A stretch of DNA of 64,000 nt. It comes from Streptomyces lincolnensis (GTDB lineage: Bacteria > Actinomycetota > Actinomycetes > Streptomycetales > Streptomycetaceae). A program made the position numbers and the translations under genes. Below are positions 27,379 through 36,324 of the stretch, piece after piece. Position 1 is the first letter of the stretch. Each line of letters begins with the position of its first letter. Below the pieces are notes generated by a model. The model did no database searches. It saw only the letters and a program-made list of their open reading frames with translations, and had not been told where the DNA came from. The DNA is taken from assembly GCF_001685355.1 (NCBI RefSeq), contig NZ_CP016438.1, positions 7,998,001 to 8,062,000 on the forward strand. Direction: 5' to 3'.

Positions 27379-29766
27379 ATGGCTGCCAACGGCGCTCCTA
27401 CCAAGATCACCCAGGGTTCCCGGACCAAGGGCGGCATCGGCGAGTCCACGCTCCGCCCCGACGGCACCCTCAAGGTCACCGGCGAGTTCGCGTACTCGTC
27501 CGACATGTGGCACGAGGACATGCTCTGGGGGCAGATCCTGCGCTCGACCGTCGCGCACGCCGAGATCGTGTCCATCGACACGAGCGAGGCGCTGGCCCTG
27601 GCGGGTGTGTACGCCGTCATGACCTACGACGATCTGCCGACCGAGGTGAAGAACTACGGCCTGGAGATCCAGGACACGCCCGTCCTCGCCCACGGCAAGG
27701 TCCGGCACCACGGCGAGCCGGTCGCCATCGTCGCCGCCGACCACCCGGAGACGGCCCGCCGCGCCGCCGCCAAGATCAAGGTCGAGTATCGCGAGCTGCC
27801 CGTCATCACCGACGAGGCCTCCGCGACCGCGCCGGACGCGATCCTCGTCCACGAGGGCCGCGACGACCACCACATCGGCCATGTCCCGCACCCGAACATC
27901 GTCCACCGGCAGCCGATCATCCGCGGTGACGTCGCGGCGGCCCGCGAGCGCGCCGACTTCGTCGTCGAGGGCGAGTACACCTTCGGCATGCAGGACCAGG
28001 CGTTCCTCGGCCCCGAGTCGGGGCTGGCCGTGCCGGACGAGGACGGTGGCGTCCACCTCTACATCGCCACCCAGTGGCTGCACAGCGACCTGCGGCAGAT
28101 CGCGCCCGTGCTCGGGCTGCCCGAGCGCAAGGTGCGGATGACGCTGTCCGGCGTCGGCGGTGCCTTCGGCGGGCGTGAGGACCTGTCGATGCAGATCCAC
28201 GCCTGTCTGCTGGCGCTGCGGACGGGCAAGCCCGTCAAGATCGTCTACAACCGGTTCGAGTCCTTCTTCGGGCACGTCCACCGCCACCCCGCCAAGCTCT
28301 ACTACGAGCACGGCGCCACGAAGGACGGCAAGCTCACCCACGTGAAGTGCCGGATCGTGCTGGACGGCGGCGCGTACGCCTCCGCCTCGCCCGCGGTCGT
28401 CGGCAACGCCGCCTCGCTCGGCGTCGGGCCGTACGTCGTCGACGACGTCGACATCGAGGCCGTCGCCCTCTACACCAACAACCCGCCCTGCGGCGCCATG
28501 CGCGGCTTCGGCGCGGTCCAGGCGTGCTTCGCCTACGAGGCGCAGATGGACCGGCTGGCGGACGCGGTGGGGGTGGACCGGGTGGAGTTCCGGCAGCTGA
28601 ACGCCATGGAGCAGGGGACGATCATGCCGACGGGACAGCCCGTCGACTCCCCGGCACCGGTCGCCGAACTCCTGCGCCGCGTCAAGGCGATGCCGCTGCC
28701 GCCGGAGCAGCAGTGGCTCTCGGCCGGCGAGGAGGCGGACGTACGGCAGCTGCCCGGCGGGCTGTCCAACACCACGCACGGCGAAGGCGTCGTACGCGGT
28801 GTCGGCTACGCGGTCGGCATCAAGAACGTCGGCTTCTCCGAGGGCTTCGACGACTACTCGACGGCCAAGGTCCGCATGGAGGTCATCGCCGGTGAGCCGG
28901 TGGCGACCGTCCACACGGCCATGGCGGAGGTCGGGCAGGGCGGTGTCACCGTCCACGCGCAGATCGCCCGCACCGAGCTCGGCGTCACCCAGGTGACCAT
29001 CAGCCCGGCCGACACCCAGGTGGGCAGCGCCGGTTCGACGTCCGCGTCGCGGCAGACGTACGTCACCGGCGGCGCCGTCAAGAACTCCTGCGAGCTGGTC
29101 CGGGAGAAGGTCCTGGAACTCGGGCGCCGCAGGTTCGGCTCCTACCACCCCGCCTGGGCCACCGCCGAACTGCTCCTGGAGGGCGGCAAGGTCGTCACCG
29201 ACGGCGGCGAGGTCCTCGCCGACCTGGTCGACGTACTCGAAGGGGAGGCCGTCGAGGTCGAGGCCGAGTGGCGGCACCGGCCCACCGAGGCCTTCGACCT
29301 GCGCACCGGCCAGGGCAACGGCCATGTGCAGTACTCCTTCGCCGCGCACCGCGCGGTCGTCGAGGTCGACACCGAGCTCGGGCTGGTCAAGGTCATCGAG
29401 CTGGCCTGCGCGCAGGACGTCGGCAAGGCGCTCAACCCGCTGTCCGTCATCGGCCAGATCCAGGGCGGCACGACCCAGGGACTGGGCGTGGCCGTCATGG
29501 AGGAGATCATCGTCGACCCCAAGACGGCCAAGGTCAGGAACCCCTCTTTCACGGACTACCTGATCCCCACCATCCTCGACACGCCGACCATCCCCGTCGA
29601 CGTGCTCGAACTCGCCGACGACCACGCGCCGTACGGGCTGCGCGGTGTCGGCGAGGCACCCACCCTGTCGTCCACTCCGGCCGTCCTCGCGGCGATCCGG
29701 AACGCCACGGGGCTGGAGCTGAACCGCACGCCGGTACGCCCGGAGCACCTGACGGGAACCGCGTAA
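27379..29766 (+). CDS. Xanthine dehydrogenase molybdopterin-binding subunit
   Basis: The 795-residue large subunit holds the molybdenum cofactor and hydroxylates xanthine or hypoxanthine. The N-terminal Ald_Xan_dh_C domain begins near GEFAYSSDMW. Cofactor-binding signatures follow: GVGGAFGGRE, PPCGAMRGFGAVQACFA, AEVGQGGVTVHAQIA and GVGEAPTLSSTPAV, the last with the catalytic Glu. It starts 2 nt after the Fe-S subunit stop. The order FAD, Fe-S, Mo plus the PucR, permease and XdhC genes nearby point to purines and not to CO or aromatic substrates. Confidence 0.93.
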   Translation: MAANGAPTKITQGSRTKGGIGESTLRPDGTLKVTGEFAYSSDMWHEDMLWGQILRSTVAHAEIVSIDTSEALALAGVYAVMTYDDLPTEVKNYGLEIQDTPVLAHGKVRHHGEPVAIVAADHPETARRAAAKIKVEYRELPVITDEASATAPDAILVHEGRDDHHIGHVPHPNIVHRQPIIRGDVAAARERADFVVEGEYTFGMQDQAFLGPESGLAVPDEDGGVHLYIATQWLHSDLRQIAPVLGLPERKVRMTLSGVGGAFGGREDLSMQIHACLLALRTGKPVKIVYNRFESFFGHVHRHPAKLYYEHGATKDGKLTHVKCRIVLDGGAYASASPAVVGNAASLGVGPYVVDDVDIEAVALYTNNPPCGAMRGFGAVQACFAYEAQMDRLADAVGVDRVEFRQLNAMEQGTIMPTGQPVDSPAPVAELLRRVKAMPLPPEQQWLSAGEEADVRQLPGGLSNTTHGEGVVRGVGYAVGIKNVGFSEGFDDYSTAKVRMEVIAGEPVATVHTAMAEVGQGGVTVHAQIARTELGVTQVTISPADTQVGSAGSTSASRQTYVTGGAVKNSCELVREKVLELGRRRFGSYHPAWATAELLLEGGKVVTDGGEVLADLVDVLEGEAVEVEAEWRHRPTEAFDLRTGQGNGHVQYSFAAHRAVVEVDTELGLVKVIELACAQDVGKALNPLSVIGQIQGGTTQGLGVAVMEEIIVDPKTAKVRNPSFTDYLIPTILDTPTIPVDVLELADDHAPYGLRGVGEAPTLSSTPAVLAAIRNATGLELNRTPVRPEHLTGTA

Positions 29767-29839
29767 CACCCCTGTTCGTCTCGGGCCGTCCCCCGGGTCG
29801 TGTAATCCCAACCCCCTCTGAAACTTGGGAGACGGCACC

Positions 29840-31297
29840 ATGACCCAGCAGTCCCTGGAGCCGACCACCGTCGCCGACGACGCGGGCGAAGGCACCCGCG
29901 TCCCGGCCGGCAGGTCCTGGCTCGACCGGTACTTCCACATGTCCCGGCGAGGATCCACGCTCGCGCGTGAAGTGCGCGGCGGCGTCACCACCTTCATGGC
30001 GATGGCGTACATCCTCCTGCTCAACCCGCTGATCCTGTCCGGCAAGGACGTGGCGGGAGCCACACTGGGTCAGCAGGCCCTGATCACCGCGACCGCTTTC
30101 GCGGCGGCCCTCACCACACTGCTGATGGGCTTCTTCGGCAAGGTGCCGCTCGCGCTCGCCGCCGGACTGTCCGTCTCCGGGGTCCTCGCCTCGCAGGTCG
30201 TGCCCGTGATGACCTGGCCGCAGGCCATGGGCATGTGCGTGATGTACGGCGTCGTCATCATGCTGCTGGTCGTCACCGGCCTGCGCGAGATGATCATGAA
30301 CGCCATCCCGCTGGCCCTCAAGCACGCGATCACCATGGGCATCGGCCTGTTCGTCGCCCTGATCGGCTTCTACAAGGCCGGCTTCGTCCACCGGGGCGAG
30401 GCGACCCCGGTCAGCCTCGGCCCGGCCGGTGAACTCGCGGGCTGGCCCGTGCTGTTGTTCGCGCTGACCCTGCTCGCCATCTTCATGCTCCAGGCGCGCG
30501 GCGTCCCCGGCGCGATCCTCATCGGCATCCTCGGCGGCACCGTGCTCGCCGTACTCCTCAACACGCTGGACGTCATCGACCCGAAGCAGTGGGCCGGCGG
30601 GGCGCCCGAACTGCACGGCAGCGCGGTGTCCATGCCGGACTTCTCGCTCTTCGGCCACGTCGAGTTCGGCGGCTGGGGCGAGGTCGGCGCGATGACGGTC
30701 GGCATGATCGTGTTCACGCTGGTCCTCGCCGGGTTCTTCGACGCGATGGCCACCATCATCGGCGTCGGCACCGAGGCGAAGCTCGCCGACGACAAGGGCC
30801 GGATGCCGGGCCTGTCCAAGGCGCTGTTCATCGACGGCGCGGGCGGAGCGATCGGCGGGGTGTCCGGCGCCTCCGGCCAGACCGTGTTCGTCGAGTCGGC
30901 CACCGGCGTCGGCGAGGGCGCCCGCACGGGCCTGTCCTCCGTCGTCACCGGCCTGTTCTTCGCCGCCTGTCTGTTCTTCACCCCGCTCACGGCCATCGTG
31001 CCGGGCGAGGTCGCCGCCGCCGCCCTCGTGGTGATCGGCGGGATGATGATGACGAACGCGCGGCACGTGGACTGGGCCGACCGGGCCACCGCCATCCCCG
31101 TCTTCCTCACCGTCGTGATCATGCCGTTCACCTACTCCATCACCGCGGGCGTCGCCGCCGGAGTCATCAGCTACACCGCCATCAAGGTCGCCCAGGGCAA
31201 GGCCCGGGAGATCGGGGCGTTCATGTGGGGCCTGACCGCGATCTTCTTCGTCTACTACGCCCTCAACCCCATCGAGAGCTGGCTGGGCGTGCACTAG
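29840..31297 (+). CDS. NCS2-family purine permease (AzgA/PbuG type)
   Basis: This 485-residue membrane protein has about 12 helices and takes up purine bases with protons. Signatures are REVRGGVTTFMAMAYILLLN near the N-terminus, GMCVMYGVVIMLLVVTGLRE, ATIIGVGTEAKLADDKGRMPG and SASGQTVFVESATGVGEGAR-like text (here GASGQTVFVESATGVGEGAR), which define the AzgA branch for adenine, guanine or hypoxanthine. ATG 29840 follows GGGAGA. It lies 73 bp after the dehydrogenase, in the same operon. Confidence 0.93.
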   Translation: MTQQSLEPTTVADDAGEGTRVPAGRSWLDRYFHMSRRGSTLAREVRGGVTTFMAMAYILLLNPLILSGKDVAGATLGQQALITATAFAAALTTLLMGFFGKVPLALAAGLSVSGVLASQVVPVMTWPQAMGMCVMYGVVIMLLVVTGLREMIMNAIPLALKHAITMGIGLFVALIGFYKAGFVHRGEATPVSLGPAGELAGWPVLLFALTLLAIFMLQARGVPGAILIGILGGTVLAVLLNTLDVIDPKQWAGGAPELHGSAVSMPDFSLFGHVEFGGWGEVGAMTVGMIVFTLVLAGFFDAMATIIGVGTEAKLADDKGRMPGLSKALFIDGAGGAIGGVSGASGQTVFVESATGVGEGARTGLSSVVTGLFFAACLFFTPLTAIVPGEVAAAALVVIGGMMMTNARHVDWADRATAIPVFLTVVIMPFTYSITAGVAAGVISYTAIKVAQGKAREIGAFMWGLTAIFFVYYALNPIESWLGVH

Positions 31298-31345
31298 CGC
31301 TCACGGGAAAGCCGTTCCGTACACCGCCGTCAAGGAGACCGAGAC

Positions 31346-32497
31346 ATGCTGGACATCGCCGAAGAGCTCGACCGGTGGGTCGAGCAGGGACGCGACTTCG
31401 CCGTCGCCACCGTCGTGGCCGTCGGAGGCAGCGCGCCCCGCGGGCCCGGCGCCGCCCTCGCGGTGGACGCCGACGGCACGGCCATCGGCTCGGTCTCCGG
31501 CGGCTGTGTGGAGGGCGCGGTCTACGAGCTGTGCCGACAGGCCCTGGCGGACGGCGAGCCGGTCCTGGAGCGCTTCGGCTACAGCGACGACGACGCCTTC
31601 GCCGTGGGCCTGACTTGCGGCGGCGTCATCGACATCCTGGTCACCCCGGTCCGGGCCGGCGACCGGGTCCGTACGGTGGTCGCGGCCGCGCTCGAAGCCG
31701 CCGCGCGCGGGACGGCGGCGGCGCTGGCGCGGATCGTCTCCGGCCCGGCGGACCTCGTCGGCCGGGCGATGCTGGTCCGCCCCGACGGCTCGTACGGCGG
31801 CGGCTTCGGCGCCCATCCCGAGCTGGACCGCACCCTCGCCGCGGAGGCCCGCGCCTTCCTGGACGCGGGCCGCACCGGCACGCTGGAGATCGGCGAGCGG
31901 GGATCGCGCTGCGGTTCCCCGCTCACGGTCCTCGTGGAGTCCTCCGTCCCTCCGCCCCGGATGATCGTCTTCGGCGCGATCGACTTCGCGTCGGCTCTCG
32001 TACGGGTCGGGAAGTTCCTCGGCCATCACGTGACCGTGTGCGACGCCCGCCCGGTGTTCGCCACGCGGGCCCGCTTCCCGGAGGCCGACGAGATCGCCGT
32101 CGAGTGGCCGCACCGGTACCTGGAGCGCACGGAGGTGGATGCCAGGACCGTCCTGTGCGTGCTGACGCACGACGCCAAGTTCGACGTACCGCTGCTTCGG
32201 CTGGCGCTGCGCCTGCCGGTGGCGTACGTCGGCGCGATGGGCTCGCGCCGGACCCACCTCGACCGCGCCGAGCGGCTGCGCGAAGTCGGCGTCACCGAAC
32301 TGGAGTTGGCCCGCCTGCGGTCCCCGATCGGACTGGACCTGGGCGCCCGGACGCCCGAGGAGACCGCCCTGTCCATCGCCGCGGAGATCGTCGCCGCCCG
32401 GCGCGGCGGCAGCGGCGTCTCCCTCACCGGCGCCCACACCCCGATCCACCACGACGGGACGTCGCTGCCGCCGAGGCGGATCGGGTCGGTGGCCTGA
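31346..32497 (+). CDS. xdhC: XdhC-family molybdenum cofactor insertion protein
   Basis: The 383-residue protein has the XdhC_CoxI domain at the N-terminus (VATVVAVGGSAPRGPGAAL, SVSGGCVEGAVYE) and a Rossmann-type XdhC_C domain (MIVFGAIDFASALVRVGKFL, YVGAMGSRRTHLDRAERL, LDLGARTPEETALSIAAEIV). These chaperones bind and sulfurate the molybdenum cofactor and load it into xanthine dehydrogenase. It is the last gene of the purine operon, 48 bp after the permease. Confidence 0.92.
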   Translation: MLDIAEELDRWVEQGRDFAVATVVAVGGSAPRGPGAALAVDADGTAIGSVSGGCVEGAVYELCRQALADGEPVLERFGYSDDDAFAVGLTCGGVIDILVTPVRAGDRVRTVVAAALEAAARGTAAALARIVSGPADLVGRAMLVRPDGSYGGGFGAHPELDRTLAAEARAFLDAGRTGTLEIGERGSRCGSPLTVLVESSVPPPRMIVFGAIDFASALVRVGKFLGHHVTVCDARPVFATRARFPEADEIAVEWPHRYLERTEVDARTVLCVLTHDAKFDVPLLRLALRLPVAYVGAMGSRRTHLDRAERLREVGVTELELARLRSPIGLDLGARTPEETALSIAAEIVAARRGGSGVSLTGAHTPIHHDGTSLPPRRIGSVA

Positions 32498-32547
32498 GCG
32501 GACGCGCAGGCGCGGTCCGAGGTCTGCCGAGCCGTCGCGCGGCCCGC

Positions 32548-32988
32548 TCACGGTTGTCGCAGCAGGCCGTTCAGCGCGCGCCCGAACACATACCGGGCCG
32601 GGGGGCCGAGCAGGGGGTCGAGGAAGCGGGGGAGCGGGCGGGCCCGGAGTTCCTCGCGCCAGAGCACGCGCGACCTGCCTCCCGGACCGGGCCGTACCTC
32701 GATCTCGGCCCAGCCCGTGACGACCCGGCCGCGTTTGTCGAGACGGCACAGGCCCGGGAGGTCGTCCGTGGGAGGACGCCACACGGTGACCTCCATGCGG
32801 TCGTCGAAGGCGAGAGGGCCGATGCCCGAACGGGCCACGAAGACCGTGCCCTCGCCCGTCGGCGGAGCGGTGATCACGGTGACGCTGGTCAGGGGCACCA
32901 CCGTGCCGTGGCGGGGCCACTGCGTGAGGCGGCGCCACGCCTCGTCGAGGGGGAGCGGTGCCGTGCGTTCGAGCAGGAAGGTGACCAC
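32548..32988 (-). CDS. SRPBCC-family (START-like) protein
   Basis: The 146-residue protein shows the helix-grip pattern of polyketide-cyclase/START-like proteins: LLERTAPLPLDEAWRRLTQW at the start, a central strand region ending CRLDKRGRVVTGWAEIEV, and a long C-terminal helix (DPLLGPPARYVFGRALNGLL). Ligand and function are unknown. It converges on xdhC and stands alone. Confidence 0.8.
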   Translation of the reverse strand: MVTFLLERTAPLPLDEAWRRLTQWPRHGTVVPLTSVTVITAPPTGEGTVFVARSGIGPLAFDDRMEVTVWRPPTDDLPGLCRLDKRGRVVTGWAEIEVRPGPGGRSRVLWREELRARPLPRFLDPLLGPPARYVFGRALNGLLRQP

Positions 32989-33140
32989 AGAACGATCGTA
33001 GGGAATCCGGCCTGCTCAGCGGCTTCTTCGTATACGGCTCACACACTTGGCCCAGGCGGGTGTGGGCGGGTGTGCGTACCACCGCTCAGCACGGTTACCC
33101 GATCCGGGACACCAGTGCAGGCGAGAGTGAGGAGAGCCCC

Positions 33141-34187
33141 GTGAGTGGATCCGCACCGCGTCGGGCGGCGGCCACCGGCAGCACCGGATCCGTGCCCTAC
33201 GCCGTCGTCGTCCCGACCCTCGTGCGCGACACCCTCGCCGACTGTCTCGCGGCGCTCGCGGCGGCCACCGGACCGGCCCCGCAGGAGATCGTCCTCGTCG
33301 ACGACCGGCCCGATGCCGACCTCGGCCCGCTGGAGCACCCGCTGAGCGTCCTCGGGGAGCTGCGCGACCGCACGACGGTGGTCCCGGGCGGCGGACACGG
33401 GCCGGCCGCCGCCCGCAACACCGGCCTGCGCGCGGCCGCCTCGCCCTGGGTGGTCTTCCTCGACGACGACGTCCAGGTCGGCCCGCACTGGTGCGAGCAG
33501 GTGGTGCGGGACCTGGCCGACGCGGGCCCGGACACCGCGGGCGTCCAGGGCGTCATCGCCGTACCGCTGCCCGGGGAGCGCCGTCTCACCGACTGGGAGC
33601 GGGAGACGGCGGGCCGGGCGCGGGCCCGGTGGACCACCGCCGACATGGCCTACCGCACGGAGGTCCTGAAGCGGGTCGGCGGTTTCGACGAACGCTTCCG
33701 GCGGGCCTGGCGCGAGGACACCGACCTCGCCCTGCGGGTCCTCGACGCCGGCTGGCGCATCCAGCAGGGACGACGCACCACCCGTCACGCCGTGCGCCCC
33801 GCCGGCCGCTGGGTGTCGCTGCGCGTCCAGCGCGGCACCGCCGACGACGCCCTCATGCGCCATCTGCACGGCCCCGGCTGGTGGGAGAAGGCGGTGGCGC
33901 CGCGCGGCCGGCTGCGCGCCCACCTCACGACGACGGCCGCGGGTGCCGCCGCGTGCGCCCTGGCGGTCGCGGGAGCACGGCGGGCCGCCACGGCCGCCGC
34001 CCTCGGCTGGGCCGCCGCCACCGCAGAACTCGCCCGGGAGCGCATCACCGCCGGCCCCCGCACCCGGTACGAGGTGACCACCATGCTCGCCACCAGCGTG
34101 CTCATCCCGCCCACGGCGACCTGGCACTGGCTGAGCGGACGATGGCGGCACCGCCACACCCCCGCCTGGCGGGAGGTGGCCGTATGA
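33141..34187 (+). CDS. Family 2 glycosyltransferase
   Basis: The 348-residue GT-A enzyme starts at GTG 33141 behind GGAGAG. The nucleotide-sugar domain shows YAVVVPTLVRDTLADCLAAL, EIVLVDDRPDAD, HGPAAARNTGLRAA and the metal-binding FLDDDVQVG. An acceptor region includes FDERFRRAWREDTDLALRV. A hydrophobic C-terminal segment (TTTAAGAAACALAVAGARRA) suggests membrane association. It overlaps the next gene by 4 nt (ATGA), so the two form a unit. Donor and acceptor are unknown. Confidence 0.88.
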   Translation: MSGSAPRRAAATGSTGSVPYAVVVPTLVRDTLADCLAALAAATGPAPQEIVLVDDRPDADLGPLEHPLSVLGELRDRTTVVPGGGHGPAAARNTGLRAAASPWVVFLDDDVQVGPHWCEQVVRDLADAGPDTAGVQGVIAVPLPGERRLTDWERETAGRARARWTTADMAYRTEVLKRVGGFDERFRRAWREDTDLALRVLDAGWRIQQGRRTTRHAVRPAGRWVSLRVQRGTADDALMRHLHGPGWWEKAVAPRGRLRAHLTTTAAGAAACALAVAGARRAATAAALGWAAATAELARERITAGPRTRYEVTTMLATSVLIPPTATWHWLSGRWRHRHTPAWREVAV

Positions 34188-34795
34188 GCCGGGTGAAGAC
34201 GGTGCTGTTCGACCGTGACGGGACGCTCGTCGAGAACGTCCCCGACAACGCCGACCCCGACCGGGTCCGCCCCGTCGCCGGTGCCCGCGAGGCGCTCGGG
34301 ATGCTGCGGCTGCACGGGGTCCGCACCGGGTTCGTCACCAGCCAGCCCGGCATCGCGCGCGGACTGCTCACGGACGCCGACGTCCGGCACGTCGACCGCC
34401 GGGTCGACGAACTCCTCGGCCCCTTCGACGTGCGGGGCGTCTGTCCGCACGGCCCCGAGGACGGCTGCCACTGCCGCCCGCCCGAACCCGGCCTGATCCT
34501 CTGGGCGGTCGGACGCGTCTGCACGGCCCCGTCGGACTGCGTGGTCGTCGGCCCCCTCGGTGCGGACGTCGAGGCCGCGCACCGGGCGGGCGCCCACGGG
34601 ATCCTCGTACCGACACCCGAGACCCCGGCGGAGGAGACGGCCCGCGCGGACCATGTGGCGCCGGACCTCCTCACCGCCGTGCGCGCGGTGCTGAAGGGGC
34701 CGCCGCGAGGACACGTCCTGGCCGACGAGCGGCCGATCGAGACGGCCTACGACACCGGCCCCGGCGGCACCGGCGCCCGCCGTCACTCGGCGTAG
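34184..34795 (+). CDS. HAD-IIIA phosphatase (GmhB/HisB-N-like)
   Basis: The 203-residue phosphatase resembles D-glycero-D-manno-heptose bisphosphate phosphatase. Motif I is LFDRDGTLVENV, with a motif II Thr/Ser in VTSQPGI. A zinc-binding loop PHGPEDGCHCRPPEPG follows, then the GPLGADVEAAHRAGAH region. The final motif reads GPLGAD where GmhB-like proteins usually have GDxxxD, so one Asp may be missing. It is translationally coupled to the glycosyltransferase, which suggests heptose or sugar-phosphate chemistry on a cell-surface glycan. Its end overlaps the convergent arabinan enzyme gene by 13 bp. Confidence 0.85.
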   Translation: MSRVKTVLFDRDGTLVENVPDNADPDRVRPVAGAREALGMLRLHGVRTGFVTSQPGIARGLLTDADVRHVDRRVDELLGPFDVRGVCPHGPEDGCHCRPPEPGLILWAVGRVCTAPSDCVVVGPLGADVEAAHRAGAHGILVPTPETPAEETARADHVAPDLLTAVRAVLKGPPRGHVLADERPIETAYDTGPGGTGARRHSA

Positions 34796-36261
34796 AACGT
34801 GGCGTCCGCCCGGTCCGTGGCCGTACCCGGGCTCTGCACGTACAGCAGGTACTCCCAGTGCCGGAGGTACCGGCCGGGGTAGTTGGACGCCTCGTAGGAG
34901 ACACCCGCGGAGTCCGACAGTCCGGCGCGCCGGAAGAAGCTCGCGTCGGCGGCGAACCGCGCCGTGCCGTCGTTCCTCACCACCCGCACCTCGAAGTTGT
35001 CGTGCCGCAGGTAGTAGCCGGGGAAGTTGGCGGACTCCAGGGACACCGTGCCGTTGCCGGACAGGCCGGGGACGGTCCGGAACTGCGAGTCGGCGAGCGG
35101 GGAGACGTTCGCGTCGATGCGGGCGCGGTACTCCCAGTGCCGCACGAAGCGGGTGGGGAAGTTGTACGACGACAGCCGCTGCGGGGTGACGCCGTCGGCC
35201 ACCGGGATACCGAAGTCGGGGGTGCCGTCGGCCTTCCAATACAGCTTCTGGACGCGGGTGCGGCGGTTCGGGTCGTTGAGCGGGTCGCCGCTGATGTCCT
35301 TGTAGTTGCGGTCGTGGTAGACGAGGACGTCGCTCTTGCCGTCCTCGGAGACGGTGAAGGAGTTGTGGCCCGGGCCGTACTGGCCGGTGGCCGCGTTGCT
35401 GGTGAAGACGGGAGTCGAACTCTTCGTCCAGTTGGCGGTGTTGAGCAGGTCCGCGCTCGCGGAGGCGGACAGCAGGCCGAGGCAGTAGTTGCTGTCGGTG
35501 GCGCTGGCCGAGTACGACATGAAGACCTTGCCGCCGCGCTGGATCACCGCCGGGCCCTCGTTGACCTTGTACCCGACGGTCTCCCAGGAGTAGGTGGGCC
35601 GTGACAGCATCACCGGAGTCCCGGTGATCGTCCAGGGGTTGGCCATCTTCGCGAGGTAGATGTCCGTGTTGTTGTTCACCGACGGGTCGCGCTGCGCCCA
35701 GGACAGATAGCGGACCCCGTTGACCACGAAGGTCGTCGCGTCCAGGGAGAAGCTCTCCCACTGCGTCCTGATCTGGCCCTTCTCGGTCCAGGCCGCGGTC
35801 AGCGGGTTGGCGCCGGTGCCCTCCAGGACGTACATCCGGATCGCCCACACGTCGTTGGTGGCGCCGGCGGCGAAGTACACGTACCACTTGCCGTCGATGA
35901 AGTGGATCTCCGGCGCCCAGATGTGCGCGCCCATCACCCCGCTCGCGTGCTTGGTCCAGATCGTCGTCTCCGGGGCCGTCGACAGGCCCTGGATGGTCGT
36001 GGCCCGGCGCAGCACGATCCGGTCGTACTCGGGGACGGTCGCGGTGAAGTAGTAGTAGCCGTCGGTGTGTTTGAAGATGTGCGGGTCGGCCCGCTTCTCC
36101 GCGATCGGGTTGGTGTACGTCACCGCCGGGGAGGCGGGCACGGCGGCCTGGGCGGCGGGCCCCGGGCCGACCAGACAGGCGGCGAGCGCGACCAGCGCGG
36201 CCAGGAGCAGGCGAACTGCGGTGCGTCTCAAGGGAGTTCTCCAGATCGGACGGGGAGTCAT
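34783..36261 (-). CDS. Secreted GH43 glycosidase with AbfB (CBM42) domain
   Basis: The 492-residue exported enzyme is probably an alpha-L-arabinofuranosidase or arabinosidase. A signal peptide with a hydrophobic core (VRLLLAALVALAACLVGPGP) ends near AQA at residue 40. The five-bladed GH43 domain spans about 50-345, with the base Asp in KRADPHIFK, the middle Asp region in WAPEIHFIDGKWYVYFAAG and the acid Glu in NEGPAVIQRGG. The C-terminal AbfB beta-trefoil (about 350-492) shows three repeats (FVRHWEYRARID, YLRHDNFEVRV, YLRHWEYLLYV) that bind arabinose side chains. It follows the other GH43 gene by 63 bp and is probably in the same operon. Confidence 0.92.
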   Translation of the reverse strand: MTPRPIWRTPLRRTAVRLLLAALVALAACLVGPGPAAQAAVPASPAVTYTNPIAEKRADPHIFKHTDGYYYFTATVPEYDRIVLRRATTIQGLSTAPETTIWTKHASGVMGAHIWAPEIHFIDGKWYVYFAAGATNDVWAIRMYVLEGTGANPLTAAWTEKGQIRTQWESFSLDATTFVVNGVRYLSWAQRDPSVNNNTDIYLAKMANPWTITGTPVMLSRPTYSWETVGYKVNEGPAVIQRGGKVFMSYSASATDSNYCLGLLSASASADLLNTANWTKSSTPVFTSNAATGQYGPGHNSFTVSEDGKSDVLVYHDRNYKDISGDPLNDPNRRTRVQKLYWKADGTPDFGIPVADGVTPQRLSSYNFPTRFVRHWEYRARIDANVSPLADSQFRTVPGLSGNGTVSLESANFPGYYLRHDNFEVRVVRNDGTARFAADASFFRRAGLSDSAGVSYEASNYPGRYLRHWEYLLYVQSPGTATDRADATFYAE

Positions 36262-36324
36262 CGGAGGGGGAGCGACCGGGCGGTCGGTAGAGGGGAGTGA
36301 TCAGGCGGTCGGTAGTGGGGATGA

